Shown here: positions 5,200-8,614 of the stretch, piece by piece
How the letters are laid out: each line of letters begins with the position of its first letter
How positions within the stretch are numbered: position 1 is the first letter of the stretch
Assembly: GCA_964429575.1 (NCBI GenBank)
Contig: CAYSCX010000070.1
Coordinates: 1 to 8,614, forward strand
Origin: CAYSCX01 sp964429575
GTDB taxonomy: Bacteria; Desulfobacterota; Binatia; Binatales; Binataceae
DNA length: 8,614 bases
Direction: 5' to 3'
Program-made: the position numbers and the translations under genes
The notes under the pieces: generated by a model
What the model saw: only the letters and a program-made list of their open reading frames with translations
Database searches by the model: none
What the model was told of the DNA's origin: nothing

Positions 5200-6660
5200 A
5201 TGGCGAGAGGTAGAGGACCGGCAAGAGGCAGCGAACACGACGACGGGCCATCGGGCGACGCGGTAGTGCTACGCCGCGAGAGCAATCACGGGGCAGCGCG
5301 CCAGCAGGCCAGATCGAACGGTGATGTGGCGGCGGGCGACGGGCGTCAGAGCTCTGCCGAGTCGGCGCCGGTGGTGCGTGAGCGTCCGCCGGTGATGGAC
5401 GAGAGCGGGGTGCTGAACCTGAAGTCGCTCAAGGGGGCCAAGATCACAGAACTTGCGCAAGTCGCGCGCGACTTCAACGTCGATGGCGCGGTCAACATGC
5501 GCAAGCAGGAGATGATCTTCGCCATCCTCCAGGCCCAAGCCTCGCGCAACGGCTCGATCTTGGGCGAGGGAGTGCTGGAGATTCTGCCCGACGGGTTCGG
5601 CTTCCTGCGCGCTCCCGACTACAACTACCTGCCCGGCCCCGACGACATCTACATCTCTCCGAGCCAGATTCGTAAGTTCAACCTCCGTACTGGCGATACG
5701 ATTTCCGGCCTCATCCGCCCGCCCAAGGAGGGCGAGCGGTACTTCGCGCTTCTGAAGGTCGAATCGATCAACTACGAGGAACCCGAGAAGGCGCGCGACA
5801 AGATCCTGTTCGACAACCTGACGCCGCTCTATCCAGACGAGCGCATCAAGCTCGAATACAACCACGAAGACCTGACCACGCGAATCATTGACCTGGTGGC
5901 GCCGCTCGGCAAAGGCCAGCGCGGACTGATCGTCGCCGCGCCGTTCACCGGCAAGACGATGATGCTGCAGGCGATCGCCAAGGCGATCGCGCACAATCAT
6001 CCGGAAATCGTCTTGATCGTTCTGCTGGTCGATGAGCGGCCCGAGGAAGTCACCGATATGCTTCGTTCGGTGCAGGGCGAGGTAGTGAGTTCGACCTTCG
6101 ACGAGCCGGCCACGCGCCACGTGCAGGTAGCCGAGATGGTGATCGAGAAGGCGCGCCGGCTGGTCGAGCACGGCCGCGACGTGGTGATTTTGCTCGATTC
6201 GATTACGCGGCTTGCGCGCGCATACAACACGGTGGTGCCGCCTTCGGGCAAGATCCTTTCAGGCGGTGTCGATTCCAACGCACTCCACAAGCCCAAGAAG
6301 TTCTTCGGCGCTGCGCGCAACACCGAGGATGGCGGCAGCCTGACCATCGTAGCGACCGCGCTGGTGGACACCGGCAGCCGCATGGACGAGGTAATTTTCG
6401 AAGAGTTCAAGGGCACCGGCAATCAGCAAATCGCGCTCGACCGCCGGCTGCTCGAAAAGCGCATCTTCCCGACCATCGACATCCAGCGCTCATCGACCCG
6501 CAAAGAAGAGCTGCTGCTGCCGCGCTCCACGCTGAACAAGGTGTGGATCCTGCGCAAGCTGCTGTCGCAGCTCAACGCGGTGGAAGCGATGGAGTTCCTA
6601 ATCGACAAGATGCAGGGAACCAAGACCAACGACGAGTTCCTGGAGTCGATGAACGCCTAG
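5200..6660 (+). CDS. rho: Transcription termination factor Rho
   Basis: Rho is the hexameric RNA-dependent ATPase that ends transcription. The 486-residue protein has a non-conserved, hydrophilic Arg/Gly/Ser/Gln/Asp-rich extension (about 1-70), a Rho-N helical domain (about 72-115), the cold-shock-like RNA-binding domain (about 120-195; GFGFLR, GERYFALL) and the RecA-type ATPase. From the P-loop on it aligns with E. coli Rho with a constant offset of 68: Lys252/Thr253 (Lys184/Thr185), Glu279 in DERPEE (Glu211), Asp333-Ser334 in LLDSITRLARAYN, the Q-loop PPSGKILSGGVD, the R-loop EFKGTGN and Arg434 in TRKEELL (Arg366). The Walker A loop reads PFTGKT, with Phe249 where E. coli has Lys181. Bicyclomycin-pocket Met, Ser and Gly positions look conserved. 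ATG 5200 has a good Shine-Dalgarno. The TAG stop uses the TA flank of a mobile element. Confidence 0.98.
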   Translation: MARGRGPARGSEHDDGPSGDAVVLRRESNHGAARQQARSNGDVAAGDGRQSSAESAPVVRERPPVMDESGVLNLKSLKGAKITELAQVARDFNVDGAVNMRKQEMIFAILQAQASRNGSILGEGVLEILPDGFGFLRAPDYNYLPGPDDIYISPSQIRKFNLRTGDTISGLIRPPKEGERYFALLKVESINYEEPEKARDKILFDNLTPLYPDERIKLEYNHEDLTTRIIDLVAPLGKGQRGLIVAAPFTGKTMMLQAIAKAIAHNHPEIVLIVLLVDERPEEVTDMLRSVQGEVVSSTFDEPATRHVQVAEMVIEKARRLVEHGRDVVILLDSITRLARAYNTVVPPSGKILSGGVDSNALHKPKKFFGAARNTEDGGSLTIVATALVDTGSRMDEVIFEEFKGTGNQQIALDRRLLEKRIFPTIDIQRSSTRKEELLLPRSTLNKVWILRKLLSQLNAVEAMEFLIDKMQGTKTNDEFLESMNA

Positions 6661-6817
6661 CAGGCTGTTGAAAAGGGCATTTTCAACAGCCTGCTCCCTC
6701 TCTCGCGCCTCCCCCAGAGGGGGAGAAGATTAGGAAGGCAGCCGACTTTCACGCAGCGTGTTGAGGGCAAAGCCGATGCCAGCTTGGAACTCGATGCTTT
6801 CCTCAACACCCTGCTAG
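6657..6817 (+). mobile_element. MITE-like element, copy 1 (rho-rpsB spacer)
   Basis: A 155-bp core (6660-6814) is bounded by TA on both sides (6658-6659, 6815-6816). The ends are inverted repeats: GCAGGCTGTTGA at the left and TCAACACCCTGC at the right, differing at one base. The left end immediately folds back on itself in a perfect 16-bp stem (6659-6674 / 6680-6695, loop GGGCA). A second hairpin follows, CTCCCCC (6709-6715) / GGGGGAG (6719-6725). It encodes no protein. Copy 2 at 8347-8533 matches through the first 80 bases or so and again at the right end, but copy 1 lacks roughly 27 bp in the middle. TA flanks and terminal inverted repeats without a gene suggest a non-autonomous relative of an IS630/Tc1-type transposon; the family assignment is inference. 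Confidence 0.75.
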
Positions 6818-6857
6818 CGCCTGCCGCGCTATGAACCCGCCTGCGGGATTGATACAA

Positions 6858-6887
6858 GTTCCTGTTCGATCCCCCAAGGGCCGGAAC
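6858..6887 (+). promoter_or_regulatory. Possible rpsB leader hairpin
   Basis: GTTCC (6858-6862) can pair with GGAAC (6883-6887), with CCC/GGG pairing inside the loop. It ends 15 bases before the rpsB ATG, just before the Shine-Dalgarno. S2 often represses its own operon through a leader structure, but this one does not clearly match a known S2 leader motif. Confidence 0.2.
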
Positions 6888-6902
6888 CAAGAAGAGAGGC
6901 AC

Positions 6903-7670
6903 ATGACCGAAATATCGATGAAGCAGCTGCTGGAGGCCGGCGTTCACTTCGGCCACCAGACCAGCCGCTGGAACCCGAAGATGAAGCCATACATCTTCGG
7001 CGCCCGCAACGGCATCTACATTATCGACCTGCAACAAACCGTCCGCATGTTCCGCCAAACCTATGATTTTGTGCGGGACCTTGCTGCGCAAGGCGGCACC
7101 GTATTGTTCGTCGGCACCAAGAAGCAGGCCCAGGACATCGTGCGCGAGGAAGCCGAGCGCTGCGGCATGTACTACGTCGACAATCGCTGGCTCGGCGGGA
7201 TGCTCACCAACTTTCAGACCATTCGCCAGTCGATCGATCGGCTCAAGAAGCTCGAAGAGATCATGGCGGACCCGGAGATGATTGCGGCGCTCAGCAAAAA
7301 AGAGATGAGCGATCATTCGCGCGAGCATGCGAAACTCATGAGCGTGCTGGGCGGCATCAAGAACATGCGCAAGCTTCCGGACACGCTGTGGGTCATCGAT
7401 ACCAAAAAGGAATACATCGCCGTCGCGGAGGCGAACCGTCTTTCGATTCCGGTTGCGGCCGTGGTGGACACCAACTGCGACCCGGACTTAATCGCGTACC
7501 GCATCCCCGGCAACGACGACGCGATCCGCGCGATCAAACTGTTCACCGCAGCGATTGCTGACGCCGTGATCGAGGGACGCCGGCTCGCCGAGGAGCGCGC
7601 CAAGGGTGAACGCGACGCGGGCCTCGGATCGAACGGCGCGGCAAGATCCGAATCGCCCACCGCGGTCTGA
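6903..7670 (+). CDS. rpsB: 30S ribosomal protein S2
   Basis: S2 is a structural protein of the small ribosomal subunit, binding on the back between head and body with S1. The 255-residue protein opens with ISMKQLLEAGVHFGHQ and continues with WNPKMKPYIFGARNGIYIID, LFVGTKKQAQDIV, NRWLGGMLTNF, LPDTLWVIDTKKEYIAVAEA and the DTNCDPDLIAYRIPGNDDAIRA block, all S2 signatures. Length is close to the 241 residues of E. coli S2; the extra residues are an acidic/polar, probably flexible C-terminal tail. I chose ATG 6903 because it follows AAGAGAGG (6892-6899) and gives the family N-terminus; the upstream ATG 6831 in the same frame would add 24 unrelated residues. It is followed by tsf after 87 bases, the usual order in bacteria. 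Confidence 0.98.
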   Translation: MTEISMKQLLEAGVHFGHQTSRWNPKMKPYIFGARNGIYIIDLQQTVRMFRQTYDFVRDLAAQGGTVLFVGTKKQAQDIVREEAERCGMYYVDNRWLGGMLTNFQTIRQSIDRLKKLEEIMADPEMIAALSKKEMSDHSREHAKLMSVLGGIKNMRKLPDTLWVIDTKKEYIAVAEANRLSIPVAAVVDTNCDPDLIAYRIPGNDDAIRAIKLFTAAIADAVIEGRRLAEERAKGERDAGLGSNGAARSESPTAV

Positions 7671-7686
7671 CGGCCGGACCAAACGC

Positions 7687-7706
7687 GCCGCGGTGCAAGC
7701 CGCGGC
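7687..7706 (+). repeat. GC-rich hairpin between rpsB and tsf
   Basis: GCCGCGG (7687-7693) and CCGCGGC (7700-7706) form a 7-bp all-G/C stem with loop TGCAAG. It starts 17 bases after the rpsB stop and 51 bases before the tsf ATG. There is no T-run, so it is unlikely to stop transcription fully. It could stabilise the upstream mRNA or tune the S2 to EF-Ts ratio; this is inference. Confidence 0.5.
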
Positions 7707-7757
7707 CCCGCACAACCCTCGCTGGATAGCCGAGTACAACTGAACCCTGAGAACGAG

Positions 7758-8360
7758 ATGGACGTAAGCGCGAATCTGGTCAAGGAGCTCCGTGAAAAGA
7801 CCGGAGCCGGCGTCATGGACTGCAAGAAGGCGCTGGCCGAGGCGAAGGGCGACTTGGAGAAGGCCATCGTGTGGCTGCGCGAAAAAGGAATCGCGCAGGC
7901 CGCCAAGCGTTCCGGCCGGGTCGCATCCGAGGGATCGATCGGCGCCTACATCCACGCCGGGGGCAAGCTGGGCGTGCTCATCGAAGTCAACTGCGAAAGC
8001 GATTTCGTCGCAAAGACGCCGGAGTTTCAGACGCTCGTGAAGGAACTCGCGATGCAGGTCGCCGCGGCCAATCCGCGCTGCGTCAACCGCGAGGATCTTC
8101 CTGCCGGAGTCATCGAGCAGGAACGCCAAATCTACACATCGCAGTCGGCGGGCAAGCCCGCGCAGGTGGTCGCCAAGATCGTCGAGGGCAAGCTCGAAAA
8201 GTTCTGCCGCGAGGTCTGCCTGCTGGAGCAGAGCTGGGTGCGCGATCCCAACCGCACGATCAGCGACTTGATTGGCGAGTACGTCGGCAAGCTCGGCGAA
8301 AAGATCGACGTCCGCCGTTTCGAGCGATTCCAGCTGGGCGAATCATTAGCAGGCTGTTGA
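7758..8360 (+). CDS. tsf: Elongation factor Ts, C-terminus altered by element insertion
   Basis: EF-Ts is the nucleotide exchange factor that recycles EF-Tu from GDP to GTP. The 200-residue product is the short form with a single core subdomain (as in Thermus, about 196), not the 283-residue E. coli type. The N-terminal UBA-like domain is residues 1-40 (LVKELREKTGAGVMDCKKAL). The EF-Tu contact motif SDFVAK, equivalent to TDFVAK around E. coli Asp80-Phe81, follows near residue 80. GKPAQVVAKIVEGKLEKF, EVCLLEQ and IDVRRFERFQLGE complete the core. The last codons (tta gca ggc tgt tga) come from the inserted element that begins at 8349, so SLAGC replaces the native tail. Removing it to one TA gives SLDGAAA and a TGA at 8549-8551. 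The core appears intact, so activity is probably kept. Confidence 0.95.
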   Translation: MDVSANLVKELREKTGAGVMDCKKALAEAKGDLEKAIVWLREKGIAQAAKRSGRVASEGSIGAYIHAGGKLGVLIEVNCESDFVAKTPEFQTLVKELAMQVAAANPRCVNREDLPAGVIEQERQIYTSQSAGKPAQVVAKIVEGKLEKFCREVCLLEQSWVRDPNRTISDLIGEYVGKLGEKIDVRRFERFQLGESLAGC

Positions 8361-8533
8361 AAAATGCATTTTTCAACGGCCTGCTCCCTCTCTCGCATCT
8401 CCCCCGCAGGGGGGAGAAGATTAGGAAGGCAGACCGATCCTTCGCCCATGGCTCAGGACAAGGCTTTTACGCACGGTGTTCAGGACGAAGTCGATCCACT
8501 GTGGACTGCGAAGCTTTTCTCAACACCATGCTA
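8347..8533 (+). mobile_element. MITE-like element, copy 2 (inside the tsf 3' end)
   Basis: A 183-bp core (8349-8531) flanked by TA (8347-8348, 8532-8533) has terminal inverted repeats GCAGGCTGTTGA / TCAACACCATGC. The left end forms a stem over 8348-8385, 19 complementary positions meeting at an ATGCAT centre, with one G-T wobble where copy 1 has a standard pair. A C/G hairpin follows (8399-8416), then a stretch shared with copy 1 (AGAAGATTAGGAAGGCAG). About 27 bp more than copy 1 lie in the middle, including two TCAGGAC repeats (8453, 8480) spaced 27 bp. It encodes no protein, and supplies the present tsf stop codon. Confidence 0.75.
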
Positions 8534-8595
8534 GACGGCGCCGCGGCCTGAGGCACGAAGGAACGCGGAGGCCGCCGGGAGACCGCAGGCGAGCG

Positions 8596-8614
8596 ATGAG
8601 CGAAAAGGCGGGCG
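8596..8614 (+). CDS. pyrH: Probable UMP kinase, first codons only
   Basis: ATG 8596 opens MSEKAG, and the frame runs off the window end. Possible Shine-Dalgarno sequences are AGGCGAG (8588-8594) and GGGAGA (8578-8583). The assignment rests almost entirely on gene order, since rpsB-tsf-pyrH-frr is strongly conserved in bacteria. Six residues cannot prove identity. Confidence 0.4.

Noticed and set aside
4941..5285. 114-codon - strand open frame in the rluD-rho spacer
   Set aside because: Its start lies inside rho, no good Shine-Dalgarno was seen, and the product is Ser/Arg/Ala-rich without motifs. The spacer is better explained as the rho leader.
5269..6171. 300-codon open frame on the - strand opposite rho
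   Set aside because: It is fully antisense to a strongly conserved gene, and its composition is what high-GC third-position bias produces. No family motif is visible.
6659..6695. Element hairpin as a classic intrinsic terminator of rho
   Set aside because: The stem is long, but the sequence after it is CCCTCTCTCGC rather than a T-run. A role in 3' end protection is possible but not shown, so it is kept under the mobile element.
6657..7328. - strand frame running from rpsB into element copy 1
   Set aside because: It is mostly antisense to rpsB, and the rest only translates the repeat element. There is no sign of a transposase.
1..8614. CRISPR array, tRNA, rRNA, phage, toxin-antitoxin or defence genes
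   Set aside because: No spaced direct repeats, cloverleaf sequence or such protein motifs were seen. Apart from the two small elements, the window is conserved housekeeping sequence.

Overview
The window is GC-rich (roughly 60-65% by eye), tightly packed and almost entirely chromosomal housekeeping sequence. Gene order, with every complete gene but one on the + strand, is: 3' end of a probable protoporphyrinogen oxidase (hemY/hemG-type), a small glyoxalase/VOC-family gene on the - strand, dinB (DNA polymerase IV), leuC, leuD, an rluD-like 23S rRNA pseudouridine synthase, rho, rpsB, tsf, and what is probably the first few codons of pyrH. The Rho and LeuC/LeuD proteins are of the proteobacterial type, EF-Ts is the short single-core form, and DinB carries a C-terminal clamp-binding motif. 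This fits a Gram-negative, deltaproteobacteria-like lineage (for example Binatota, Desulfobacterota or Myxococcota). That placement is inference and cannot be settled from the window.

Region by region: 1-514 holds the convergent end of the heme gene and the VOC gene, then the short divergent spacer to dinB. 515-3883 carries dinB, then leuCD, which is preceded by a plausible sigma70-type promoter. LeuC and LeuD form the two-subunit isopropylmalate isomerase of leucine synthesis and are spaced for translational coupling. 3825-4922 encodes the pseudouridine synthase; its 5' end is disturbed by a perfect 28-bp palindrome and has no ordinary start codon after the leuD stop. 4923-5199 is a 277-bp leader before rho with a consensus -35 box and several foldable inverted repeats, which suits a gene known to be autoregulated in other bacteria. 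6903-8360 is the translation block rpsB-tsf, which normally continues into pyrH-frr.

The most interesting non-genic signal is a pair of related 155- and 183-bp elements, one directly after rho and one inside the 3' end of tsf. Both are in the same orientation, have terminal inverted repeats (GCAGGCTGTTGA... / ...TCAACACCCTGC), are flanked by TA dinucleotides and begin with a long perfect or near-perfect hairpin. They look like non-autonomous, MITE-like elements that target TA. In silico removal of the second copy down to a single TA restores an uninterrupted tsf reading frame with a longer C-terminus. Other points worth checking are a Rho Walker A loop with Phe where E. coli has Lys181, and the unusual start region of rluD. 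I see no phage genes, CRISPR array, tRNA or rRNA, defence system or biosynthetic cluster, and I do not claim a new protein system here.
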